A DNA stretch of 5,968 nt, taken from Azoarcus sp. (lineage in GTDB: Bacteria; Pseudomonadota; Gammaproteobacteria; Burkholderiales; Rhodocyclaceae). The notes beneath the pieces are model-generated. The model did not search any database. It was given only the letters and a program-made list of their open reading frames with translations, and was not told the DNA's origin. Positions 1 through 5,968 of this stretch are shown here, piece after piece. Location: NCBI GenBank assembly GCA_031259795.1, contig JAIRLA010000264.1, forward strand, positions 1 through 5,968, read 5' to 3'. Position 1 is the first letter of the stretch; each line of letters starts with the position of its first letter. Made by a program: the position numbers and the translations under genes.

Positions 1-3000
1 GATCTTGCCGATCCGCGCGCGGCCTCGGCGCTGGCGCTGGTGCACCAGCGTTTTTCCACCAACACCTTCCCGAAATGGAATCTCGCGCAGCCTTTCCGCT
101 ACATTGCCCACAACGGTGAGATCAACACCGTGCGCGGCAACTACAACTGGATGCGCGCCCGCGAGAAGGGCGTCTCTTCACCGCTGCTTGGCGAAGACCT
201 GCAAAAAATATGGCCATTGATCTACCCCGGCCAGTCCGATTCCGCCGCTTTCGATAACGCCCTCGAACTCTTGGTGATGAGCGGCTATTCGATGGCGCAC
301 GCGGTGATGATGATGATCCCGGAAGCGTGGGAATCGCACACGCGGATGGACGAACGCCGCCGCGCTTTCTACGAATATCACGCCGCGATGATGGAGCCGT
401 GGGACGGCCCCGCCGCCGTGGCCTTCACCGATGGCCGCCAGATCGGCGCGACGCTCGACCGCAACGGCCTGCGCCCGGCGCGTTATTTCGTCACCGACGA
501 TGATTATGTCGTCATGGCCTCCGAGGCCGGCGTGCTGCCGATCCCCGACAGCAAGATCGTCAAGAAGTGGCGCTTGCAGCCGGGCAAAATGTTCCTGATC
601 GACCTCGACCAGGGCCGTATCATCGACGACAAGGAAATCAAGGATTCCCTGGCGCGCGCGCGCCCCTACGCCGCCTGGCTTTCCAGGATCAACATCAAGC
701 TCGACGGACTCGAAGCCCCCGCGCTCGCGTCGTCCTCCGCCCATGCCGCGAGCCTGCTCGACCGCCAGCAGGCGTTCGGCTTCACGCAGGAAGACCTCAA
801 GTTCATCCTGGAGCCGATGGGCCGCAGCGGCGAGGAAAGCACCGGCTCGATGGGCAACGACTCGCCGCTGGCCGTGCTCTCGAACAAGGAAAAGCCGCTC
901 TACAACTACTTCCGCCAGCTTTTCGCGCAAGTCACCAACCCGCCGATCGACCCGATCCGCGAGCAACTGGTGATGTCGCTGGTTTCCTTCATCGGCCCCA
1001 AGCCCAACCTGCTCGAAATCAACGAAATCAACCCGCCTTTCCGCCTCGAAGTCACGCAGCCGGTGCTCGATTTCAGCGACATGGCGAAGATTCGCAACAT
1101 CGCCCGCTACACGCACGAAAAATTCCGTTCGGCGGAGCTGGACATTTGCTATCCGGCGGCCTGGGGCCGGGAAGGCGTCGAGGCGCGTCTGGCCTCGCTC
1201 TGTGCCGAAGCGGAGAGCGCGGTATTGCAAGGCAACAACATCCTCATCGTCTCCGACCGCAAGATCAGCGCCGAAGCGGTGGCGATTCCCGCCCTGCTGG
1301 CGCTGTCGGCGATCCATCAACACCTCGTCGCCAAAGGGCTGCGCACCCGCGCCGGGCTGGTGGTCGAAACCGGCAGCGTGCGCGAGACGCATCATTTCGC
1401 CGTGCTCGCCGGTTTCGGCGCCGAGGCGGTGCACCCCTACATCACGCTCGAAACCCTGCAACAACTCGCCGGCAGCCCCGAAAAGGGCGAGGAATACATC
1501 CACAATTTCGTCAAGGCGGTGGGCAAGGGTTTGCGCAAGGTGATGTCCAAGATGGGCATCTCCACCTACATGTCCTACACCGGCGCGCAGATCTTCGAGG
1601 CTGTCGGCCTGCAACAAGCGTTCGTCGACCGCTATTTCAATGGCACTTCCAGCCAAGTGGAAGGCATCGGGCTTTTCGAGGTCATGGAAGAAGCGATCCG
1701 CCTGCACCGCAAGGCGTTCAGCGCCGACCCCGTGCTGGCCGACATGCTCGACCCCGGCGGCGAATACGCTTTTCGCATCCGCGGCGATGAGCACATGTGG
1801 ACGCCGGACGCCATCGCCCGCCTCCAGCACTCGACGCGCACGGGCAAATTCGACAGCTACAGGGAATACGCCAAAATCATCAACGACCAGAGTCGCCGCC
1901 ACATGACCCTGCGCGGTCTCTTCGAGCTGAAGCCCGCTGGCGCGCCGGTTCCGCTCGATGAAGTCGAACCGGCGCGCGAAATCGTCGAACGTTTCGCCAC
2001 CGGCGCCATGTCTCTCGGCTCCATCTCGACGGAAGCCCACACCACGCTGGCGATCGCCATGAACCGCATCGGCGGCCGCTCCAACACCGGCGAGGGCGGC
2101 GAAGACCCGCGCCGCTTCAAGCCGGTCGCGCGCGCCATGAAGTTGTCGCAGTTGATCGGCGAAGCGCGCGTCGAACGCGACATCGACCTTGCCGCCGGCG
2201 ATTCCCTGCGCTCCTCGATCAAGCAAGTCGCCTCGGGCCGTTTCGGCGTCACCGCCGAATACCTGGCCAACGCCGATCAGATCCAGATCAAGATGGCCCA
2301 GGGGGCCAAGCCCGGCGAGGGCGGCCAGTTGCCGGGGCACAAGGTCTCCGAGTACATCGGCTTCCTGCGTCACTCGGTGCCGGGCGTCATCCTGATTTCG
2401 CCGCCGCCGCACCACGACATCTATTCCATCGAAGACCTGGCGCAACTCATCCACGACCTGAAGAACGTCAACCCCAGGGCCGAAATCTCGGTCAAGCTCG
2501 TCTCCGAAGTCGGCGTCGGCACCGTCGCCGCCGGGGTGGCGAAGGCCAAGGCCGACCACATCGTGATCTCCGGCCATGACGGCGGCACCGGCGCGTCGCC
2601 TCTCTCGTCGATCAAACACGCCGGTTCGCCCTGGGAACTGGGGCTGGCCGAAACCCAGCAGACCCTGGTCATCAACCGCCTGCGCGGGCGGGTGCGGCTT
2701 CAGGTCGACGGCCAGATGAAAACGGGCCGCGATGTCGTCATCGGCGCGCTGCTCGGCGCCGATGAATTCGGCTTTTCCACCGCGCCGCTGGTGGTCGAAG
2801 GCTGCGTGATGATGCGCAAATGCCACCTCAACACCTGTCCGGTTGGCGTCGCCACGCAAGACCCGGTGTTGCGCCGCCGCTTCTCCGGCCAGCCCGAGCA
2901 CGTCGTCAACTACTTCTTCTTCGTCGCCGAAGAAGTGCGCGAACTCATGGCGCAGATCGGCGTGCGCAAATTCGATGACCTCATCGGACGCTCTGATCTC

Positions 3001-4023
3001 ATCGACATGAAAAAGGGCATCGCGCACTGGAAAGCGCGCGGCCTCGACTACAAGCGTATCTTCTACCGGCCAGAGGCGCCGGTTGACGTGGCGAGGTTGC
3101 ACCGCGAAACCCAGAATCACGGACTGGCGCGGGCGCTCGACAACGAACTCGTCAGACTCGCAGCCCCGGCGCTCGAACGCGGCGAAAAAGTCGAAATCGA
3201 CCTGCCGGTGAAAAACATCAACCGCACCGTCGGCGCCATGCTCTCCGGCGAAGTCGCGGCCCGCCACGGGCGCGCCGGCTTGCCCGAGGACAACATCCGC
3301 ATCCGCCTCACCGGCACCGCCGGACAATCGTTCGCCGCTTTCCTCGCGCGCGGCGTGACCCTCGAACTCATCGGCGAAGGCAACGACTACGTCGGCAAGG
3401 GCCTGTCGGGCGGCCGGGTGATCGTCCGCCCGCAGCCGGGCTTCCGGGGCGTGAGCGGCAGCAACATCATCATCGGCAACACCGTGCTTTACGGCGCCAC
3501 CGAAGGCGAAGCCTACTTCTCCGGCGTTGCGGGCGAACGTTTCGCCGTGCGCAATTCCGGCGCCATCGCGGTGGTCGAAGGACTCGGCGACCATGGTTGC
3601 GAATACATGACCGGCGGCACCGTGGTCGTACTCGGCCAGACCGGGCGCAACTTCGCCGCCGGCATGTCGGGCGGCGTCGCCTACGTGCTCGACACCACCG
3701 GCGACTTCAAGGAGCTTTGCAACCTGGCGCAAGTCACGCTCGAACACCTGCCCGCCGCGCCGCAAGCCGCGACAGCGGAAGCCGCGCGCGCGTTCGCCGC
3801 CCGCGAGCGCGTCGACATCGACCATCTGTCGATGGACGACGAAGTCATCCTTCTGGGCTTGATCGAGCGGCATGTGCGCTTCACCGGCAGCGAACGCACC
3901 CGCCACATCCTCGAAAACTGGGAAGGCTGGCGGGGCCGCTTCGTCAAGGTTATGCCTAACGAATATCGTCGCGCGCTCGGCGAAATCGCCGCGCAACGCC
4001 AGCAGCAACGGGAGGTCGCATAA
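1..4023 (+). CDS. gltB: Glutamate synthase (NADPH) large subunit, 5'-truncated by the window edge
   Basis: This is the large (alpha) subunit of bacterial glutamate synthase, a cytoplasmic iron-sulfur flavoprotein that makes two glutamates from glutamine and 2-oxoglutarate. Frame 1 is open from base 1 to the TAA at 4021-4023, giving 1340 residues; residue numbers here count from base 1. The 5' end is missing, so the ATG at 40 is internal and not a start. Visible domains are: the end of the class II glutamine amidotransferase domain (FSTNTFPKW at 18-26, NGEINT from 38 with the oxyanion-hole Asn38-Gly39, and SDSAAFD with Asp80); a central domain containing [18 protein letters not shown] near 306-323; the FMN/synthase domain (GAMSLGSIS 668-676, [10 protein letters not shown] 691-700, [13 protein letters not shown] 767-779, SGHDGGTG 857-864); the 3Fe-4S ligands Cys935, Cys941 and Cys946 (C-x5-C-x4-C); and the C-terminal GXGXG beta-helix domain at about 1103-1230. 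Bacterial GltB is about 1500-1570 residues, so roughly 200 N-terminal residues, including the propeptide and nucleophilic Cys, are outside. No frameshift or internal stop is seen. It is co-transcribed with gltD by position. Confidence 0.98.
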   Translation, partial: DLADPRAASALALVHQRFSTNTFPKWNLAQPFRYIAHNGEINTVRGNYNWMRAREKGVSSPLLGEDLQKIWPLIYPGQSDSAAFDNALELLVMSGYSMAHAVMMMIPEAWESHTRMDERRRAFYEYHAAMMEPWDGPAAVAFTDGRQIGATLDRNGLRPARYFVTDDDYVVMASEAGVLPIPDSKIVKKWRLQPGKMFLIDLDQGRIIDDKEIKDSLARARPYAAWLSRINIKLDGLEAPALASSSAHAASLLDRQQAFGFTQEDLKFILEPMGRSGEESTGSMGNDSPLAVLSNKEKPLYNYFRQLFAQVTNPPIDPIREQLVMSLVSFIGPKPNLLEINEINPPFRLEVTQPVLDFSDMAKIRNIARYTHEKFRSAELDICYPAAWGREGVEARLASLCAEAESAVLQGNNILIVSDRKISAEAVAIPALLALSAIHQHLVAKGLRTRAGLVVETGSVRETHHFAVLAGFGAEAVHPYITLETLQQLAGSPEKGEEYIHNFVKAVGKGLRKVMSKMGISTYMSYTGAQIFEAVGLQQAFVDRYFNGTSSQVEGIGLFEVMEEAIRLHRKAFSADPVLADMLDPGGEYAFRIRGDEHMWTPDAIARLQHSTRTGKFDSYREYAKIINDQSRRHMTLRGLFELKPAGAPVPLDEVEPAREIVERFATGAMSLGSISTEAHTTLAIAMNRIGGRSNTGEGGEDPRRFKPVARAMKLSQLIGEARVERDIDLAAGDSLRSSIKQVASGRFGVTAEYLANADQIQIKMAQGAKPGEGGQLPGHKVSEYIGFLRHSVPGVILISPPPHHDIYSIEDLAQLIHDLKNVNPRAEISVKLVSEVGVGTVAAGVAKAKADHIVISGHDGGTGASPLSSIKHAGSPWELGLAETQQTLVINRLRGRVRLQVDGQMKTGRDVVIGALLGADEFGFSTAPLVVEGCVMMRKCHLNTCPVGVATQDPVLRRRFSGQPEHVVNYFFFVAEEVRELMAQIGVRKFDDLIGRSDLIDMKKGIAHWKARGLDYKRIFYRPEAPVDVARLHRETQNHGLARALDNELVRLAAPALERGEKVEIDLPVKNINRTVGAMLSGEVAARHGRAGLPEDNIRIRLTGTAGQSFAAFLARGVTLELIGEGNDYVGKGLSGGRVIVRPQPGFRGVSGSNIIIGNTVLYGATEGEAYFSGVAGERFAVRNSGAIAVVEGLGDHGCEYMTGGTVVVLGQTGRNFAAGMSGGVAYVLDTTGDFKELCNLAQVTLEHLPAAPQAATAEAARAFAARERVDIDHLSMDDEVILLGLIERHVRFTGSERTRHILENWEGWRGRFVKVMPNEYRRALGEIAAQRQQQREVA
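4010..4016 (+). promoter_or_regulatory. Shine-Dalgarno sequence of gltD, inside the end of gltB
   Basis: GGGAGGT lies in the last codons of gltB. Its GGAGGT core ends 9 bases before the ATG at 4026. It is a near-consensus ribosome binding site and it decides the gltD start. Because it sits inside gltB and the two genes are 2 bases apart, ribosomes finishing gltB pass over it, which suggests coupled translation of the two subunits. The coupling is inferred from spacing only. Confidence 0.75.
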
Positions 4024-4025
4024 AA

Positions 4026-5492
4026 ATGGGCAAGCCCACCGGATTCCTCGAATACCCGCGCCAAGTGCAGGAATACCTGCCCGCTGCCGAGCGCGTCCGC
4101 CACTACAAAGAATTCACGCTCCGCCTCGCCGACGACAAGGCGGAGATACAAGGCGCGCGCTGCATGGATTGCGGCATTCCCTTCTGCAACAACGCCTGTC
4201 CGGTCAACAACATCATTCCCGACTGGAACGACCTCGTCTTTCGCGGGCAATGGCAGCGCGCCATCACCGTCCTGCACTCGACCAACAACTTCCCCGAGTT
4301 CACGGGCCGCGTCTGCCCCTCGCCCTGCGAAGCCGCGTGCACCCTGGGCTATAACGCCGACGCGGTCGGCATCAAATCCATCGAACAGGCCATCATCGAC
4401 AAAGCCTGGGACGAAGGCTGGGTCGGCCCGCAACCTGCGGAAACGAAAACCGGCAAGAAAGTCGCCGTGGTCGGCGCCGGTCCGGCGGGGCTGGCGGCGG
4501 CGCAGCAACTCGCCCGCACCGGCCACGACGTGACCGTGTTCGAGAAAAACAACCGTATCGGCGGCCTGCTGCGTTACGGCATTCCCGACTTCAAACTCGA
4601 CAAAAGCATCATCGACCGCCGCGTGGCGCAAATGGAAGCCGAAGGCGTGAAATTCCGCACCGGCACGCTCGTCGGCGCGAAGACACTGCCGCCAGGCATT
4701 TCCAGCGACGCGAAAGAAACCATCGCCGCCGGCAGCCTGCTCGACGAATTCGACGCCGTCATCCTGGCGGGCGGCTCGGAGACGCCGCGCGACCTGCCCG
4801 TGCCGGGGCGCGAACTCGCCGGCGTACACTTCGCCCTCGAATTCCTCATCCCGCAAAACCGTCAGGTCGCGGGCGACGCCCCCAACCCGATTTCGGCGGC
4901 GGGCCGCAACGTCGTCGTCATCGGCGGCGGCGACACCGGCTCCGACTGCGTGGGCACCAGTTACCGCCACGGCGCGAAGACCGTGACGCAATTCGAACTC
5001 ATGCCGCGCCCGCCCGAGCAGGAAAACAAGGCGCTCACTTGGCCGTACTGGCCCAACAGGCTGCGCACCTCCTCCTCGCACCTCGAAGGCGAAACGCGGC
5101 GCGAATACGCGATCGCCACCAAGGAATTCATCGGCAGGGACGGCAAGCTCACGGGCGTGAAAACCGTGCGTCTGGAATGGCGCGAAGGCCGCATGAGCGA
5201 AATCCCCGGCTCCGAGGAAATCTTCCCCGCCGAGCGGGTATTCCTGGCGATGGGCTTCACCAACCCCGTCGCGGGCGTACTCGACGCCTTTGGCGTGGCA
5301 AAAGACGCGCGCGGCAACGCCAGGGCCACGACCGAAGCCGTGGGCGGCTACGCGACCAACGTCCCCAAGGTGTTTGCCGCCGGCGACATGCGGCGCGGCC
5401 AGTCGCTGGTCGTCTGGGCAATCCGCGAAGGACGGCAGTGCGCGCGAGCGGTCGACGAATTCCTGACGGGGGCGAGCGTCCTGCCGCGCTGA
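4026..5492 (+). CDS. gltD: Glutamate synthase (NADPH) small subunit
   Basis: This is the complete 488-residue small (beta) subunit of glutamate synthase. It takes electrons from NADPH onto FAD and delivers them through iron-sulfur clusters to GltB. The N-terminal cysteine-rich domain carries C-x2-C-x4-C-x3-C (Cys46, 49, 54, 58) and a second group, Cys97, Cys101 and Cys105 ([10 protein letters not shown]); in this family these regions provide the ligands for two low-potential 4Fe-4S clusters. The FAD-binding Rossmann motif [10 protein letters not shown] begins at Gly150, followed by [16 protein letters not shown]. The NADPH-binding motif GGGDTGSDC spans 300-308. The C-terminal FAD-contact motif [11 protein letters not shown] spans 450-460, followed by LVVWAIREG. 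Length is typical of proteobacterial GltD (about 470-490). The ATG at 4026 is preferred because a strong ribosome site lies 9 bases upstream and [10 protein letters not shown] is the usual family N-terminus. The same fold occurs in dihydropyrimidine dehydrogenase subunits and other NADPH:acceptor modules, but linkage to gltB fixes the assignment. Confidence 0.98.
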   Translation: MGKPTGFLEYPRQVQEYLPAAERVRHYKEFTLRLADDKAEIQGARCMDCGIPFCNNACPVNNIIPDWNDLVFRGQWQRAITVLHSTNNFPEFTGRVCPSPCEAACTLGYNADAVGIKSIEQAIIDKAWDEGWVGPQPAETKTGKKVAVVGAGPAGLAAAQQLARTGHDVTVFEKNNRIGGLLRYGIPDFKLDKSIIDRRVAQMEAEGVKFRTGTLVGAKTLPPGISSDAKETIAAGSLLDEFDAVILAGGSETPRDLPVPGRELAGVHFALEFLIPQNRQVAGDAPNPISAAGRNVVVIGGGDTGSDCVGTSYRHGAKTVTQFELMPRPPEQENKALTWPYWPNRLRTSSSHLEGETRREYAIATKEFIGRDGKLTGVKTVRLEWREGRMSEIPGSEEIFPAERVFLAMGFTNPVAGVLDAFGVAKDARGNARATTEAVGGYATNVPKVFAAGDMRRGQSLVVWAIREGRQCARAVDEFLTGASVLPR

Positions 5493-5565
5493 GACCTGTC
5501 TGTGATCTCTGACGTCTGCCATCGGGGCCTACACACACTCCGAAACGGTCGGCGATCAAGAACAG

Positions 5566-5581
5566 CGGTGCTCTCGCACCG
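5566..5581. terminator. Compact hairpin downstream of gltD, possible terminator
   Basis: CGGTGC (5566-5571) and GCACCG (5576-5581) form a perfect 6-bp stem closed by a TCTC tetraloop, 73 bases after the gltD stop. On the plus strand the stem is followed by GATAGAACG with no T-run, so it is not a standard intrinsic terminator for gltBD. It may instead slow transcription, protect the 3' end of the mRNA, or be part of the adjoining repeat element. Confidence 0.25.
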
Positions 5582-5591
5582 GATAGAACGC

Positions 5592-5656
5592 ACTGGATTG
5601 CCACGTCGATTCGCTCCTCGCAATGACGAAGTGAGGGGCGGCTTTCGCAGTGACGA
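5592..5656. repeat. Dispersed intergenic repeat of the 'cattgcgag' family, with a second degenerate core copy
   Basis: The stretch begins ACTGGATTGCCACGTCG and continues through TTCGCTCCTCGCAATGACGA. I recognise this from memory as a dispersed repeat seen in intergenic DNA of many bacteria; read on the other strand it contains CGTCATTGCGAGGAGCGAA. It is partly palindromic: ATTGC (5597-5601) faces GCAAT (5620-5624). The core TCGCAATGACGA (5618-5629) recurs as TCGCAGTGACGA (5645-5656), 11 of 12 bases identical and offset by 27, so a second, decayed copy of the unit follows. The minus-strand translation gives RHCEERIDVAIQ, a peptide often seen in spurious annotated ORFs. It encodes no transposase; family assignment rests on recall, and copy number in this genome is unknown. 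Confidence 0.7.
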
Positions 5657-5671
5657 GCCTCGTCGGTGGAC

Positions 5672-5691
5672 TTCCCTCCCCCGCTTGCGGG
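5672..5691. repeat. Pyrimidine tract plus small GC hairpin (possible repeat fragment)
   Basis: A pyrimidine run TTCCCTCCC leads into CCCGC (5680-5684) and GCGGG (5687-5691), which can pair around a very short loop. The layout (pyrimidine run, then a C-rich arm facing a G-rich arm) is repeated at 5797-5821. Such CCCTCCCCCGC-type palindromes are frequent in intergenic DNA of proteobacteria. No T-run follows, so a terminator role is unsupported. Confidence 0.35.
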
Positions 5692-5784
5692 CATAGGTAT
5701 CTACATGTCTGGTTCCGCCTGATTCCTTCCATTCACACAATCCACGCTATTACAAGACGGTCTTTGCCGGACGCTTACTTGCGA

Positions 5785-5821
5785 GGCGCGGGACGCCTTT
5801 CCCCTCCCCTGCGCGGGGAAA
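5785..5821 (-). terminator. Candidate terminator or 3' hairpin of gmhB
   Basis: Directly after the minus-strand gmhB stop, GGGGAAA (5815-5821) pairs with TTTCCCC (5798-5804) around a 10-base loop. An alternative fold pairs GGGGA (5815-5819) with TCCCC (5805-5809). A second small stem, GGCG (5785-5788) with CGCC (5794-5797), lies just beyond it. In the direction of gmhB transcription no uridine run follows, so it lacks the hallmark of a strong intrinsic terminator. Position and stem strength are the only support. Confidence 0.35.
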
Positions 5822-5968
5822 TCAGGCGGTCAATTGGGCGGCCACGGCTGCGAGGTCGTCGAAGATCACGGTTTGCGAGGGCAATTGCGGATCGGCGCGC
5901 GTTTTTTCGCCTTTGCCGGTCAGCACCAGGCAGGGCAGGCCGCCCACCGTCACCGCCGCTTGCAGGTC
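5822..5968 (-). CDS. gmhB: Heptose-1,7-bisphosphate 7-phosphatase, C-terminal fragment cut by the window edge
   Basis: The minus strand is open from base 5968 to the TGA whose complement lies at 5822-5824, giving the last 48 residues of a protein. The fragment starts DLQAAVTVGGLPCLVLTGKG and continues EKTRADPQLPSQTVIFDDLA, ending AQLTA. It matches the tail of GmhB, a HAD-superfamily phosphatase of about 180-190 residues: the DLQAA helix that follows the conserved GDSLRD acidic motif (just outside the window), the strand reaching VLTGKG, and the final VFDDLAAVA helix. GmhB removes the 7-phosphate from D-glycero-beta-D-manno-heptose 1,7-bisphosphate in cytoplasmic ADP-heptose synthesis for the lipopolysaccharide core. 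The catalytic aspartates are not visible, so another HAD-IIIA phosphatase (histidinol-phosphatase type) cannot be fully excluded. In betaproteobacteria gmhB often follows glyQ-glyS; that gene would lie past the window end. It faces gltD convergently. Confidence 0.8.
   Translation of the reverse strand, partial: DLQAAVTVGGLPCLVLTGKGEKTRADPQLPSQTVIFDDLAAVAAQLTA

Larger units (their letters stand above)
5493..5821. other. Non-coding spacer between convergent gltD and gmhB, repeat-bearing
   Basis: This 329-base spacer separates two genes that point at each other, so it should contain their 3' ends and terminators rather than promoters. I see no convincing gene in it. The short reading frames that cross it lack a ribosome site and a recognisable product; those on the minus strand translate a dispersed repeat (peptides such as RHCEERIDVAIQ and SLRGANRRGNP). 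What it does hold is listed separately: a compact hairpin (5566-5581), a repeat element (5592-5656), and two pyrimidine-tract hairpins (5672-5691 and 5798-5821). I recognise nothing in about 5493-5565 or 5697-5784. No tRNA or conserved small RNA is evident. Confidence 0.8.

Noticed and set aside
201..206. An A6 run in gltB (CTGCAAAAAATATGG) as a possible slippage or frameshift site
   Set aside because: The frame continues with conserved amidotransferase sequence on both sides ([22 protein letters not shown]), so there is no sign of recoding or an error.
652..662. An alternating GC run that could adopt Z-DNA
   Set aside because: It is only about 11 bases, inside an Ala-Arg-rich stretch of gltB in a GC-rich genome; chance and codon use explain it.
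567..1790. A 407-codon plus-strand frame inside gltB
   Set aside because: It is an out-of-frame reading of gltB, rich in Arg, Pro, Gly and Gln as expected from shifted GC-rich codons; the gltB frame is uninterrupted across it.
178..4008. A 1276-codon open frame on the minus strand antisense to nearly all of gltB
   Set aside because: It mirrors gltB codon structure: in GC-rich genes the antisense frame rarely meets stops. Its translation is low-complexity (rich in Ala, Arg, Asp, Val, His) with no recognisable domain, and gltB shows complete family motifs throughout.
3681..5522. A 613-codon minus-strand open frame spanning the end of gltB and all of gltD
   Set aside because: It has the same GC-driven antisense character, crosses two well-supported genes and has no recognisable motif or ribosome site.
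5592..5656. A CRISPR array, suggested by the repeated core 27 bases apart
   Set aside because: There are only two imperfect core copies, the repeat unit is too short, there are no further spacers, and no cas gene is in view.
5257..5740. Minus-strand frames of 130-145 codons and a short plus-strand frame over the gltD-gmhB spacer
   Set aside because: Their recognisable peptides (RHCEERIDVAIQ, SLRGANRRGNP) are translations of the dispersed repeat, and the remainder is antisense gltD. No ribosome site or known family supports them.
1..5968. A previously undescribed system in this window
   Set aside because: About 94% of the window is the well-known gltB-gltD pair plus the tail of gmhB, with no unexplained genes, toxin or defence modules, or mobile-element enzymes.

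Overview
The window is a GC-rich stretch of bacterial chromosome that looks betaproteobacterial (Rhodocyclales/Nitrosomonadales-like is my guess). The reasons are the character of the GltB and GltD proteins, their tight gltB-gltD order, and a convergent gene whose C-terminus resembles betaproteobacterial GmhB. Genus cannot be settled from the sequence alone.

Layout: (1) Positions 1-4023 (+) hold most of gltB, the large subunit of NADPH-dependent glutamate synthase (GOGAT). The reading frame is already open at base 1, so roughly the first 200 residues, including the catalytic N-terminal cysteine, lie upstream of the window. (2) Positions 4026-5492 (+) hold a complete gltD, the small FAD/iron-sulfur subunit. 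It starts 2 bases after the gltB stop, with its Shine-Dalgarno sequence inside the gltB 3' end. (3) Positions 5493-5821 form a 329-base non-coding spacer. It contains a dispersed-repeat fragment of the widespread 'cattgcgag' type with a second degenerate copy of its core, two look-alike pyrimidine-tract hairpins, and one compact perfect hairpin. (4) Positions 5822-5968 (-) hold the last 48 codons of a gene facing gltD, best read as gmhB (D-glycero-beta-D-manno-heptose-1,7-bisphosphate 7-phosphatase), cut by the window edge.

How the genes work together: GltD oxidises NADPH at its FAD and passes electrons through iron-sulfur clusters to the 3Fe-4S cluster and FMN of GltB. GltB hydrolyses glutamine, channels the ammonia internally to the FMN site and reductively aminates 2-oxoglutarate, giving two glutamates. 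This is the glutamate-producing half of the GS/GOGAT ammonium-assimilation cycle. GmhB belongs to a separate pathway, ADP-heptose synthesis for the lipopolysaccharide inner core, and is adjacent only by convergent arrangement.

The region is ordinary core metabolism. I found no sign of a new biological system; the only part not explained by known genes is the repeat-bearing spacer between gltD and gmhB.
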